Below are positions 16,869-29,298 of a stretch of DNA of 37,715 nt, piece after piece (within the stretch, counting starts at the first letter, position 1; each line of letters opens with the position of its first letter). The stretch spans positions 1-37,715 of the forward strand of contig JAUCBJ010001010.1 in the NCBI GenBank assembly GCA_032718475.1, read 5' to 3'. The DNA comes from Nemertoderma westbladi. Taxonomy: Eukaryota > Xenacoelomorpha > Nemertodermatida > Nemertodermatidae. The notes under the pieces are model-generated. The model was not told where the DNA came from, searched no databases, and saw only the letters and a list, made by a program, of their open reading frames with translations. The position numbers and the translations under genes are program-made.

Positions 16869-19800
16869 GTAGGTTCATTAGGTTCTGGTGGGTTGTGGCA
16901 ACCCGTAGGTTCATTAGGTTCTGGTGGGTTGTGGCAACCCGTAGGTTCATTAGGTTCTGGTGGGTTGTGGCAACCCGTAGGTTCATTAGGTTCTGGTGGG
17001 TTGTGGCAACCCGTAGGTTCATTAGGTTCTGGTGGGTTGTGGCAACCCGTAGGTTCATTAGGTTCTGGTGGGTTGTGACAACCCGTAGGTTCATTAGGTT
17101 CTGGTGGGTTGTGGCAACCCGTAGGTTCATTAGGTTCTGGTGGGTTGTGGCAACCCGTAGGTTCATTAGGTTCTGGTGGGTTGTGGCAACCCGTAGGTTC
17201 ATTAGGTTCTGGTGGGTTGTGGCAACCCGTAGGTTCATTAGGTTCTGGTGGGTTGTGGCAACCCGTAGGTTCATTAGGTTCTGGTGGGTTGTGACAACCC
17301 GTAGGTTCATTAGGTTCTGGTGGGTTGTGGCAACCCGTAGGTTCATTAGGTTCTGGTGGGTTGTGACAACCCGTAGGTTCATTAGGTTCTGGTGGGTTGT
17401 GACAACCCGTAGGTTCATTAGGTTCTGGTGGGTTGTGACAACCCGTAGGTTCATTAGGTTCTGGTGGGTTGTGGCAACCCGTAGGTTCATTAGGTTCTGG
17501 TGGGTTGTGACAACCCGTAGGTTCATTAGGTTCTGGTGGGTTGTGACAACCCGTAGGTTCATTAGGTTCTGGTGGGTTGTGGCAACCCGTAGGTTCATTA
17601 GGTTCTGGTGGGTTGTGGCAACCCGTAGGTTCATTAGGTTCTGGTGGGTTGTGGCAACCCGTAGGTTCATTAGGTTCTGGTGGGTTGTGGCAACCCGTAG
17701 GTTCATTAGGTTCTGGTGGGTTGTGACAACCCGTAGGTTCATTAGGTTCTGGTGGGTTGTGGCAACCCGTAGGTTCATTAGGTTCTGGTGGGTTGTGACA
17801 ACCCGTAGGTTCATTAGGTTCTGGTGGGTTGTGGCAACCCGTAGGTTCATTAGGTTCTGGTGGGTTGTGGCAACCCGTAGGTTCATTAGGTTCTGGTGGG
17901 TTGTGACAACCCGTAGGTTCATTAGGTTCTGGTGGGTTGTGGCAACCCGTAGGTTCATTAGGTTCTGGTGGGTTGTGGCAACCCGTAGGTTCATTAGGTT
18001 CTGGTGGGTTGTGGCAACCCGTAGGTTCATTAGGTTCTGGTGGGTTGTGGCAACCCGTAGGTTCATTAGGTTCTGGTGGGTTGTGGCAACCCGTAGGTTC
18101 ATTAGGTTCTGGTGGGTTGTGGCAACCCGTAGGTTCATTAGGTTCTGGTGGGTTGTGACAACCCGTAGGTTCATTAGGTTCTGGTGGGTTGTGGCAACCC
18201 GTAGGTTCATTAGGTTCTGGTGGGTTGTGGCAACCCGTAGGTTCATTAGGTTCTGGTGGGTTGTGGCAACCCGTAGGTTCATTAGGTTCTGGTGGGTTGT
18301 GGCAACCCGTAGGTTCATTAGGTTCTGGTGGGTTGTGGCAACCCGTAGGTTCATTAGGTTCTGGTGGGTTGTGACAACCCGTAGGTTCATTAGGTTCTGG
18401 TGGGTTGTGGCAACCCGTAGGTTCATTAGGTTCTGGTGGGTTGTGACAACCCGTAGGTTCATTAGGTTCTGGTGGGTTGTGGCAACCCGTAGGTTCATTA
18501 GGTTCTGGTGGGTTGTGACAACCCGTAGGTTCATTAGGTTCTGGTGGGTTGTGGCAACCCGTAGGTTCATTAGGTTCTGGTGGGTTGTGGCAACCCGTAG
18601 GTTCATTAGGTTCTGGTGGGTTGTGGCAACCCGTAGGTTCATTAGGTTCTGGTGGGTTGTGACAACCCGTAGGTTCATTAGGTTCTGGTGGGTTGTGGCA
18701 ACCCGTAGGTTCATTAGGTTCTGGTGGGTTGTGACAACCCGTAGGTTCATTAGGTTCTGGTGGGTTGTGGCAACCCGTAGGTTCATTAGGTTCTGGTGGG
18801 TTGTGACAACCCGTAGGTTCATTAGGTTCTGGTGGGTTGTGACAACCCGTAGGTTCATTAGGTTCTGGTGGGTTGTGGCAACCCGTAGGTTCATTAGGTT
18901 CTGGTGGGTTGTGGCAACCCGTAGGTTCATTAGGTTCTGGTGGGTTGTGGCAACCCGTAGGTTCATTAGGTTCTGGTGGGTTGTGGCAACCCGTAGGTTC
19001 ATTAGGTTCTGGTGGGTTGTGACAACCCGTAGGTTCATTAGGTTCTGGTGGGTTGTGGCAACCCGTAGGTTCATTAGGTTCTGGTGGGTTGTGGCAACCC
19101 GTAGGTTCATTAGGTTCTGGTGGGTTGTGGCAACCCGTAGGTTCATTAGGTTCTGGTGGGTTGTGACAACCCGTAGGTTCATTAGGTTCTGGTGGGTTGT
19201 GGCAACCCGTAGGTTCATTAGGTTCTGGTGGGTTGTGACAACCCGTAGGTTCATTAGGTTCTGGTGGGTTGTGGCAACCCGTAGGTTCATTAGGTTCTGG
19301 TGGGTTGTGACAACCCGTAGGTTCATTAGGTTCTGGTGGGTTGTGACAACCCGTAGGTTCATTAGGTTCTGGTGGGTTGTGACAACCCGTAGGTTCATTA
19401 GGTTCTGGTGGGTTGTGGCAACCCGTAGGTTCATTAGGTTCTGGTGGGTTGTGGCAACCCGTAGGTTCATTAGGTTCTGGTGGGTTGTGACAACCCGTAG
19501 GTTCATTAGGTTCTGGTGGGTTGTGACAACCCGTAGGTTCATTAGGTTCTGGTGGGTTGTGGCAACCCGTAGGTTCATTAGGTTCTGGTGGGTTGTGACA
19601 ACCCGTAGGTTCATTAGGTTCTGGTGGGTTGTGACAACCCGTAGGTTCATTAGGTTCTGGTGGGTTGTGGCAACCCGTAGGTTCATTAGGTTCTGGTGGG
19701 TTGTGGCAACCCGTAGGTTCATTAGGTTCTGGTGGGTTGTGGCAACCCGTAGGTTCATTAGGTTCTGGTGGGTTGTGACAACCCGTAGGTTCATTAGGTT

Positions 19801-21476
19801 CTGGTGGGTTGTGACAACCCGTAGGTTCATTAGGTTCTGGTGGGTTGTGACAACCCGTAGGTTCATTAGGTTCTGGTGGGTTGTGGCAACCCGTAGGTTC
19901 ATTAGGTTCTGGTGGGTTGTGGCAACCCGTAGGTTCATTAGGTTCTGGTGGGTTGTGGCAACCCGTAGGTTCATTAGGTTCTGGTGGGTTGTGGCAACCC
20001 GTAGGTTCATTAGGTTCTGGTGGGTTGTGGCAACCCGTAGGTTCATTAGGTTCTGGTGGGTTGTGGCAACCCGTAGGTTCATTAGGTTCTGGTGGGTTGT
20101 GGCAACCCGTAGGTTCATTAGGTTCTGGTGGGTTGTGGCAACCCGTAGGTTCATTAGGTTCTGGTGGGTTGTGGCAACCCGTAGGTTCATTAGGTTCTGG
20201 TGGGTTGTGGCAACCCGTAGGTTCATTAGGTTCTGGTGGGTTGTGGCAACCCGTAGGTTCATTAGGTTCTGGTGGGTTGTGGCAACCCGTAGGTTCATTA
20301 GGTTCTGGTGGGTTGTGGCAACCCGTAGGTTCATTAGGTTCTGGTGGGTTGTGGCAACCCGTAGGTTCATTAGGTTCTGGTGGGTTGTGGCAACCCGTAG
20401 GTTCATTAGGTTCTGGTGGGTTGTGGCAACCCGTAGGTTCATTAGGTTCTGGTGGGTTGTGGCAACCCGTAGGTTCATTAGGTTCTGGTGGGTTGTGGCA
20501 ACCCGTAGGTTCATTAGGTTCTGGTGGGTTGTGGCAACCCGTAGGTTCATTAGGTTCTGGTGGGTTGTGGCAACCCGTAGGTTCATTAGGTTCTGGTGGG
20601 TTGTGGCAACCCGTAGGTTCATTAGGTTCTGGTGGGTTGTGGCAACCCGTAGGTTCATTAGGTTCTGGTGGGTTGTGGCAACCCGTAGGTTCATTAGGTT
20701 CTGGTGGGTTGTGGCAACCCGTAGGTTCATTAGGTTCTGGTGGGTTGTGGCAACCCGTAGGTTCATTAGGTTCTGGTGGGTTGTGGCAACCCGTAGGTTC
20801 ATTAGGTTCTGGTGGGTTGTGGCAACCCGTAGGTTCATTAGGTTCTGGTGGGTTGTGGCAACCCGTAGGTTCATTAGGTTCTGGTGGGTTGTGGCAACCC
20901 GTAGGTTCATTAGGTTCTGGTGGGTTGTGGCAACCCGTAGGTTCATTAGGTTCTGGTGGGTTGTGGCAACCCGTAGGTTCATTAGGTTCTGGTGGGTTGT
21001 GGCAACCCGTAGGTTCATTAGGTTCTGGTGGGTTGTGGCAACCCGTAGGTTCATTAGGTTCTGGTGGGTTGTGGCAACCCGTAGGTTCATTAGGTTCTGG
21101 TGGGTTGTGGCAACCCGTAGGTTCATTAGGTTCTGGTGGGTTGTGGCAACCCGTAGGTTCATTAGGTTCTGGTGGGTTGTGGCAACCCGTAGGTTCATTA
21201 GGTTCTGGTGGGTTGTGGCAACCCGTAGGTTCATTAGGTTCTGGTGGGTTGTGGCAACCCGTAGGTTCATTAGGTTCTGGTGGGTTGTGGCAACCCGTAG
21301 GTTCATTAGGTTCTGGTGGGTTGTGGCAACCCGTAGGTTCATTAGGTTCTGGTGGGTTGTGGCAACCCGTAGGTTCATTAGGTTCTGGTGGGTTGTGGCA
21401 ACCCGTAGGTTCATTAGGTTCTGGTGGGTTGTGGCAACCCGTAGGTTCATTAGGTTCTGGTGGGTTGTGGCAACCC
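16869..21476. repeat. 36-bp minisatellite, 128 copies, one variable base
   Basis: The unit runs from GTAGGTTCATTAGGTTCTGG through TGGGTTGTG(G/A)CAACCC. The array is 4,608 bp, exactly 128 units, with no insertion or deletion that I can find. I could detect only one variable position, G or A in TTGTGRCAACCC. A occurs in 31 units: 6, 12, 14-16, 18, 19, 24, 26, 29, 36, 42, 44, 46, 50, 52, 54, 55, 60, 64, 66, 68-70, 73, 74, 76, 77 and 81-83. Units 84-128 are all G. Because 36 is divisible by 3, frames stay open for kilobases (for example CHNPPEPNEPTG on the minus strand), which is periodicity rather than evidence of a gene. Each unit carries one CpG. Confidence 0.98.
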
Positions 21477-22339
21477 CAGAAAATGTTTCTCCAACTCCAC
21501 ACAATAATTATGACCCTGAATCCGCAACTGACAGCTGCGGACTCATGCATGTCACGAAGTACGTCCATCTCAAAGATATGCGGGATAAAATGGTGGAATG
21601 ATAGCGTTGATGGGGGAGGGGGATGGGGGGGGGGGGGGGGGGGGGGGGGTCCCACAACCACACAATTAATAAATTAGCCCACATTGACTTCTAGAATATT
21701 ATTTAATAATTATAACATTTAATTAATATCCATATCCAAAATAATCAGATCATATTACTAATATTTGCCCTAAATAATATTTAGAAGTCGTTGTTTATTA
21801 TCCAACACCAAGGAATATCTAAAGCTAATAATAACAAAATGTATTACACAATATCAATCGATGCGAACATGCAGTATTATTGTACAGCAGCTGAAACCAA
21901 GGAGCGCTAATGATAAGTTTATTTAACTACACCCAAAACCAAGCTGTAAGTGTGTTAATTAATAAATTAATACAGAAATAAATAATGGAATGTTACAACG
22001 TATTGTATATAAATTATTTGAAGCACAATAGGGTTGTTAGCGTTAGTATGGTCGATTCTAAATAAGTAGGTAATTATAGCAATACTTTTAACAAGAACAG
22101 GACAAACACGCAATAATTAATAAAAATACCATATCATATCGTACAATATCAACGTGTATGCATACCATCTTTAGTAATAGTGAACGGTTTACAAAATTCT
22201 ATTATCATTGATATTATTTTATTATAATTGTTTAAAGTTAAAAAAATACAAATTCTGTGAAGAAAATCTTTTAAAATGTAATTCGTAAGCAAAGTGGTTC
22301 CGATGGGTTTTAGTGAAAGAAAAAAGACGATAAGACAGG
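21477..22339. other. Spacer between the 36-bp and 25-bp arrays
   Basis: The first ~125 bp are GC-richer and open in the plus frame that runs through the array (it reads PENVSPTPHNNYDPESATDS and stops at 21601). This may be chance. A 25-nt G tract follows at 21625-21649, then AT-rich DNA without a recognisable gene. Confidence 0.45.
21625..21649. repeat. Poly-G tract (25 nt)
   Basis: A run of 25 G in a longer G-rich stretch starting at 21612, about 150 bp past the end of the 36-bp array. Confidence 0.9.
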
Positions 22340-25300
22340 CATCTCGTTCGGGGACAGGAGGATGCATCTCGTTCGGGGACAGGAGGATGCATCTCGTTCG
22401 GGGACAGGAGGATGAATCTCGTTCGGGGACAGGAGGATGCATCTCGTTCGGGGACAGGAGGATGAATCTCGTTCGGGGACAGGAGGATGCATCTCGTTCG
22501 GGGACAGGAGGACGAATCTCGTTCGGGGACAGGAGGATGCATCTCGTTCGGGGACAGGAGGATGCATCTCGTTCGGGGACAGGAGGATGAATCTCGTTCG
22601 GGGATAGGAAGATGCATCGCGTTCGGGGACAGGAGGATGCATCTCGTTCGGGGACAGGAGGATGCATCTCATTCTGGGACAGGAGGATGCATCTCGTTCG
22701 GGGATAGGAGGATGCATCTCGTTCGGGGATAGGAGGATGCATCTCGTTCGGGGACAGGAGGATGCATCTCGTTCGGGGACAGGAGGATGCATCTCGTTCG
22801 GGGACAGGAGGATGCATCTCGTTCGGGGACAGGAGGATGAATCTCGTTCGGGGACAGGAGGATGCATCTCGTTCGGGGACAGGAGGATGCATCTCGTTCG
22901 GGGACAGGAGGATGCATCTCGTTCGGGGACAGGAGGATGCATCTCGTTCGGGGACAGGAGGATGAATCTCGTTCGGGGACAGGAGGATGCATCTCGTTCG
23001 GGGACAGGAGGATGCATCTCGTTCGGGGACAGGAGGATGCATCTCGTTCGGGGACAGGAGGATGCATCTCGTTCGGGGACAGGAGGATGAATCTCGTTCG
23101 GGGACAGGAGGATGCATCTCGTTCGGGGACAGGAGGATGCATCTCGTTCGGGGACAGGAGGATGCATCTCGTTCGGGGACAGGAGGATGCATCTCGTTCG
23201 GGGACAGGAGGATGCATCTCGTTCGGGGACAGGAGGATGCATCTCGTTCGGGGACAGGAGGATGCATCTCGTTCGGGGACAGGAGGATGCATCTCGTTCG
23301 GGGACAGGAGGATGCATCTCGTTCGGGGACAGGAGGATGCATCTCGTTCGGGGACAGGAGGATGCATCTCGTTCGGGGACAGGAGGATGCATCTCGTTCG
23401 GGGACAGGAGGATGCATCTCGTTCGGGGACAGGAGGATGAATCTCGTTCGGGGACAGGAGGATGCATCTCGTTCGGGGACAGGAGGATGCATCTCGTTCG
23501 GGGACAGGAGGATGCATCTCGTTCGGGGACAGGAGGATGCATCTCGTTCGGGGACAGGAGGATGCATCTCGTTCGGGGACAGGAGGATGCATCTCGTTCG
23601 GGGACAGGAGGATGCATCTCGTTCGGGGACAGGAGGATGCATCTCGTTCGGGGACAGGAGGATGCATCTCGTTCGGGGACAGGAGGATGCATCTCGTTCG
23701 GGGACAGGAGGATGCATCTCGTTCGGGGACAGGAGGATGAATCTCGTTCGGGGACAGGAGGATGCATCTCGTTCGGGGACAGGAGGATGCATCTCGTTCG
23801 GGGACAGGAGGATGCATCTCGTTCGGGGACAGGAGGATGCATCTCGTTCGGGGACAGGAGGATGCATCTCGTTCGGGGACAGGAGGATGAATCTCGTTCG
23901 GGGACAGGAGGATGCATCTCGTTCGGGGACAGGAGGATGCATCTCGTTCGGGGACAGGAGGATGCATCTCGTTCGGGGACAGGAGGATGCATCTCGTTCG
24001 GGGACAGGAGGATGCATCTCGTTCGGGGACAGGAGGATGCATCTCGTTCGGGGACAGGAGGATGCATCTCGTTCGGGGACAGGAGGATGCATCTCGTTCG
24101 GGGATAGGAGGATGCATCTCGTTCGGGGACAGGAGGATGCATCTCGTTCGGGGACAGGAGGATGCATCTCGTTCGGGGACAGGAGGATGCATCTCGTTCG
24201 GGGACAGGAGGATGCATCTCGTTCGGGGACAGGAGGATGCATCTCGTTCGGGGACAGGAGGATGAATCTCGTTCGGGGACAGGAGGATGCATCTCGTTCG
24301 GGGACAGGAGGATGCATCTCGTTCGGGGACAGGAGGATGCATCTCGTTCGGGGACAGGAGGATGCATCTCGTTCGGGGACAGGAGGATGAATCTCGTTCG
24401 GGGACAGGAGGATGAATCTCGTTCGGGGACAGGAGGATGCATCTCGTTCGGGGACAGGAGGATGCATCTCGTTCGGGGACAGGAGGATGCATCTCGTTCG
24501 GGGACAGGAGGATGCATCTCGTTCGGGGACAGGAGGATGCATCTCGTTCGGGGACAGGAGGATGCATCTCGTTCGGGGACAGGAGGATGCATCTCGTTCG
24601 GGGACAGGAGGATGCATCTCGTTCGGGGATAGGAGGATGCATCTCGTTCGGGGACAGGAGGATGCATCTCGTTCGGGGACAGGAGGATGCATCTCGTTCG
24701 GGGACAGGAGGATGCATCTCGTTCGGGGACAGGAGGATGAATCTCGTTCGGGGACAGGAGGATGCATCTCGTTCGGGGACAGGAGGATGCATCTCGTTCG
24801 GGGACAGGAGGATGCATCTCGTTCGGGGACAGGAGGATGCATCTCGTTCGGGGACAGGAGGATGCATCTCGTTCGGGGACAGGAGGATGCATCTCGTTCG
24901 GGGACAGGAGGATGCATCTCGTTCGGGGACAGGAGGATGCATCTCGTTCGGGGACAGGAGGATGCATCTCGTTCGGGGACAGGAGGATGCATCTCGTTCG
25001 GGGACAGGAGGATGCATCTCGTTCGGGGACAGGAGGATGCATCTCGTTCGGGGACAGGAGGATGCATCTCGTTCGGGGACAGGAGGATGCATCTCGTTCG
25101 GGGACAGGAGGATGCATCTCGTTCGGGGACAGGAGGATGCATCTCGTTCGGGGATAGGAGGATGCATCTCGTTCGGGGACAGGAGGATGCATCTCGTTCG
25201 GGGACAGGAGGATGAATCTCGTTCGGGGACAGGAGGATGCATCTCGTTCGGGGACAGGAGGATGCATCTCGTTCGGGGACAGGGTGATCTCGTTCGGGGA

Positions 25301-27123
25301 TAGGAGGATGCATCTCGTTCGGGGACAGGAGGAGATCTCGTTCGGGGAAGGAGGATGCATCTCGTTCGGGGACAGGAGGATGCATCTCGTTCGGGGACAG
25401 GAGGATGCATCTCGTTCGGGGACAGGAGGATGAATCTCGTTCGGGGACAGGAGGATGAATCTCGTTCGGGGACAGGAGGATGCATCTCGTTCGGGGACAG
25501 GAGGATGCATCTCGTTCGGGGACAGGAGGATGAATCTCGTTCGGGGATAGGAGGATGCATCTCGTTCGGGGACAGGAGGATGCATCTCGTTCGGGGACAG
25601 GAGGATGCATCTCGTTCGGGGACAGGAGGATGCATCTCGTTCGGGGACAGGAGGATGCATCTCGTTCGGGGACAGGAGGATGCATCTCGTTCGGGGACAG
25701 GAGGATGCATCTCGTTCGGGGACAGGAGGATGAATCTCGTTCGGGGATAGGAGGATGAATCTCGTTCGGGGATAGGAGGATGAATCTCATTCGGTGATAG
25801 GAGGATGCATCTCGTTCGGGGACAGGAGGATGCATCTCGTTCGGGGACAGGAGGATGCATCTCGTTCGGGGACAGGAGGATGCATCTCGTTCGGGGACAG
25901 GAGGATGCATCTCGTTCGGGGACAGGAGGATGAATCTCGTTCGGGGACAGGAGGATGCATCTCGTTCGGGGACAGGAGGATGCATCTCGTTCGGGGACAG
26001 GAGGATGAATCTCGTTCGGGGACAGGAGGATGCATCTCGTTCGGGGACAGGAGGATGCATCTCGTTCGGGGACAGGAGGAAGCATCTCGTTCGGGGACAG
26101 GAGGATGAATCTCGTTCGGGGATAGGAGGATGAATCTCGTTCGGGGATAGGAGGATGAATCTCGTTCGGTGATAGTAGGATGCATCTCGTTCAGGGACGG
26201 GAGGATGCATCTCGTTCGGGGACAGGAGGATGAATCTCGTTCGGGGACAGGAGGATGCATCTCGTTCGGGGACAGGAGGATGCATCTCGTTCGGGGACAG
26301 GAGGAAGCATCTCGTTCGGGGACAGGAGGATGAATCTCGTTCGGGGATAGGAGGATGAATCTCGTTCGGGGACAGGAGGATGAATCTCGTTCGGTGATAG
26401 GAGGATGCATCTCGTTCGGGGACGGGAGGATGAATCTCGTTCGGGGACAGGAGGATGCATCTCGTTCGGGGACAGGAGGATGCATCTCGTTCGGGGACAG
26501 GAGGATGAATCTCGTTCGGGGACAGGAGGATGCATCTCGTTCGGGGACAGGAGGATGAATCTCGTTCGGTGATAGGAGGATGCATCTCGTTCGGGGACGG
26601 GAGGATGCATCTCGTTCGGGGACATGAGGCTGCATCTCGTTCGGGGACAGGAGGATGAATCTCGTTCGGGGACAGGAGGATGCATCTCGTTCGGGGACAG
26701 GAGGATGAATCTCGTTCGGTGATAGGAGGATGCATCTCGTTCGGGGACAGGAGGATGAATCTCGTTCGGGGACAGGAGGATGCATCTCGTTCGGGGACAG
26801 GAGGATGAATCTCGTTCGGGGATAGGAGGATGCATCTCGTTCGGGGACAGGAGGATGAATCTCGTTCGGGGACAGGAGGATGCATCTCGTTCGGGGACAG
26901 GAGGATGCATCTCGTTCGGGGATAGGAGGATGCATCTCGTTCGGGGACAGGAGGATGCATCTCGTTCGGGGACGGGAGGATGAATCTCGTTCGGGGACAG
27001 GAGGATGCATCTCGTTCGGGGACAGGAGGATGCATCTCGTTCGGGGACAGGAGGATGAATCTCGTTCGGGGACAGGAGGATGCATCTCGTTCGGGGACAG
27101 GAGGATGCATCTCGTTCGGGGAC
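22340..27123. repeat. 25-bp minisatellite, about 191 copies
   Basis: The unit is CATCTCGTTCGGGG followed by ACAGGAGGATG. Common variants are A for the first C (GATGAATCTC), T for C in GGGA(C/T)AGG, and TCGGTGATAG for TCGGGGACAG. The centre (about 22740-25280) is very uniform. The left edge and everything after 25280 are more diverse. Three shortened units cluster at about 25280-25350 (losses of 4, 2 and 1 bases), making a phase break of 7 bases. Every unit has two CpGs. All three minus-strand frames are open for over a thousand codons in places, because three units make 75 bp. I regard those frames as artefacts of the repeat. Confidence 0.98.
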
Positions 27124-28040
27124 GATTTAAACCATAAAAATATATTTGTTTAAACTAGAAAATTTAGGAAACCCTCTGAATTTCAACCGCGTAGAAATGA
27201 ACATAAACTACAACACCAAAATGAATTGTACATTCGAAATAATATCATTATCAAAATTTAAACTAACATTACTCTCATGCTGATTACTACGTAAAATTAA
27301 TAATTAATATTTTATCTAAATGACGTGATACTTTCGTGTAAAGTTTTTAATAAAAAAAAAGCGAAATTTACATAAAACTACAAAAACGGCGGATCAAGGA
27401 CGTAAAATTACTTACGCCAAACCATTCGTTAAGTACAAAAAGTGGTGGAAATATTAACTCAAAAGTCAAGTTCCCAAAGGTGGTGGAAATATTAGCTCGA
27501 AAGTCAAACTTTTAAGGAAAAATGTTAAAACTATTGCAGTATTTACTGACCAGTATACAATGTTTAAAATAGTTAAGAGTGAGCATTTTTCTCTTCTTCA
27601 AGTATTATTCTAATTATTTTTAAACATATTATAGTCTGTTACGTAATTTTATACCAAATCTCTTTTAGGATATCATATTAAATATTTGTGATACAACGTG
27701 GGAGTACTAACGTTAAAAAAAACGTACGACTAATAAATTCAAACACGTACAGGTAAACGCGGTGTTCATAAAGTATGTTGGAATATTTCCCTCGATTTAC
27801 GACACCCACTTGCTCAAGTGCCTGCCATAGAGTTCGCCATAACATTGGAAACCAATACAGACAGACACCCGGGCAAATTTTAGTACTACGCATAATGTAC
27901 TATTTTAAATAAATATATTGTATCTTTCTACAGGAAAAACTTTCAACAAACCGCGTAAGTTTTATCACTAGGTTGTGTTAGAATAAAGTAAGACTATCGA
28001 TGAAAGTGACACACCGCAACACAAACAACACGTCACGTGC
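27124..28040. other. Spacer between the 25-bp and 45-bp arrays
   Basis: AT-rich non-coding DNA. It contains a two-copy direct repeat of GTGGTGGAAATATTARCTCR followed by AAAGTCAA (27442 and 27480, 38 bp apart). A 16-bp segment (GTGTTCATAAAGTATG, about 27762) recurs in reverse orientation near 29048, on the far side of the next array. Confidence 0.5.
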
Positions 28041-28886
28041 AAGTAAAGGCTACGTAACCCTGAATCAAAACCGGGATCTCTCGGCAAGTAAAGGCTACGT
28101 AACCGTGAATCAAAACCGGGATCTCCCGGCAAGTAAAGGCTACGTAACCCTGAATCAAAACCGGGATCTCCCGGCAAGTAAAGGCTACGTAACCCTGAAT
28201 CAAAACCGGGAACTCCCGGCAAGTAAAGGCTACGTAACCCTGAATCAAAACCGGGATCTCCCCAAGTAAAGGCTAGGTAACCCTGAATCAAAACCGGGAT
28301 CTCTCGGCAAGTAAAGGCTACGTAACCGTGAATCAAAACCGGGATCTCCCGGCAAGTAAAGGCTACGTAACCCTGAATCAAAACCGGGATCTCTCGACAA
28401 GTAAAGGCTACGTAACCCTGAATCAAAACCGGGATCTCCCCAAGTAAAGGCTACGTAACCCTGAATCAAAACCGGGATCTCTCGGCAAGTAAAGGCTACG
28501 TAACCGTGAATCAAAACCGGGATCTCCCGGCAAGTAAAGGCTACGTAACCCTGAATCAAAACCGGGATCTCTCGGCAAGTAAAGGCTACGTAACCCTGAA
28601 TCAAAACCGGGATCTCTCGGCAAGTAAAGGCTACGTAACCCTGAATCAAAACCGGGATCTCCCGGCAAGTAAAGGCTACGTAACCCTGAATCAAAACCGG
28701 GATCTCTCGGCAAGTAAAGGCTACGTAACCCTGAATCAAAACCGGGATCTCCCGGCAAGTAAAGGCTACGTAACAGTGAATCAAAACCGGGATCTCTCGG
28801 CAAGTAAAGGCTACGTAACCCTGAATCAAAACCGGGATCTCCCGGCAAGTAAAGGCTACGTAACCCTGAATCAAAACCGGGATCTC
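28041..28886. repeat. 45-bp minisatellite, 19 copies
   Basis: The unit runs AAGTAAAGGCTACGTAACCC, then TGAATCAAAACCGGGATCTC, then (C/T)CGGC. Nineteen units start at 28041 and the last is truncated at 28886. Two units lack two bases at their 3' end (CTCCCC instead of CTCCCGGC, before 28264 and 28442), shifting the plus frame each time. Units ending in TCGGC and CCGGC tend to alternate, and the same two-unit motif (TCGGC followed by ACCGTGAATC) starts three blocks (units 1, 6 and 10), indicating block duplication. In one plus frame the unit reads ASKGYVTLNQNRDLP. Confidence 0.97.
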
Positions 28887-29298
28887 ACAGCAGGAAGCGA
28901 AATGAGTAACCTAACCACTTCAATAGCAGGGCTGCTGTGTGTAATGGAAAAAACGGGTTTACTGAGTAAATTCAAGTTAATTCTCCAACTGAGATTAAAA
29001 TTCCGTGGTATTGCAAACGTCCGTCTACAAAACGAATCAAATAAACGCGGCATACTTTATGAACACAACCGAAAGTGCAAAAAACAACTATTTATCTGGT
29101 TAAAATACAAAAATTAAAGAAACACGAGGGTGATAACTATGTTTGGTTTGTCCAAAAAATTACAAAAAAAATAACTATAAAGAAACATTTAGCCTAATTG
29201 GACGAGATAATATTAATAGTCCATATAATTCTAATTAAATGAACACCGCCAATGTACTCGGTGCTAGCAACTCATAGAAGAGATATGATTGGTTGTAA
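28887..29298. other. Flank of the 45-bp array; presumed 3' UTR of the synaptophysin-like gene
   Basis: A plus-strand frame runs from the array into 70-odd non-repeated codons and stops at 29117. Nothing in it is recognisable. The right half should hold the 3' UTR of the minus-strand gene ending at 29299. No clear AATAAA on the minus strand was found in it. Confidence 0.4.

Noticed and set aside
16742-21661. Minus-strand open frame of 1,639 codons (CHNPPEPNEPTG repeat), with long overlapping frames on both strands
   Set aside because: A 36-bp unit without stops keeps several frames open regardless of coding. The frame starts inside a poly-G-derived proline run and shows no conserved domain or codon bias.
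22149-27110. Minus-strand open frame of 1,653 codons, with two more in the other frames
   Set aside because: All three frames of a stop-free 25-bp repeat are open over 75-bp periods. Units mutate without respect to any one frame, and no unique domain is attached.
28245-28874. Minus-strand frames through the 45-bp array (GYVAFTCREIPVLIQ type)
   Set aside because: These are mirror frames of the repeat, and two-base losses break them.
16869-28886. CRISPR-like or clustered-repeat defence array
   Set aside because: The arrays are head-to-tail with no unique spacers, and the context is an animal genome.
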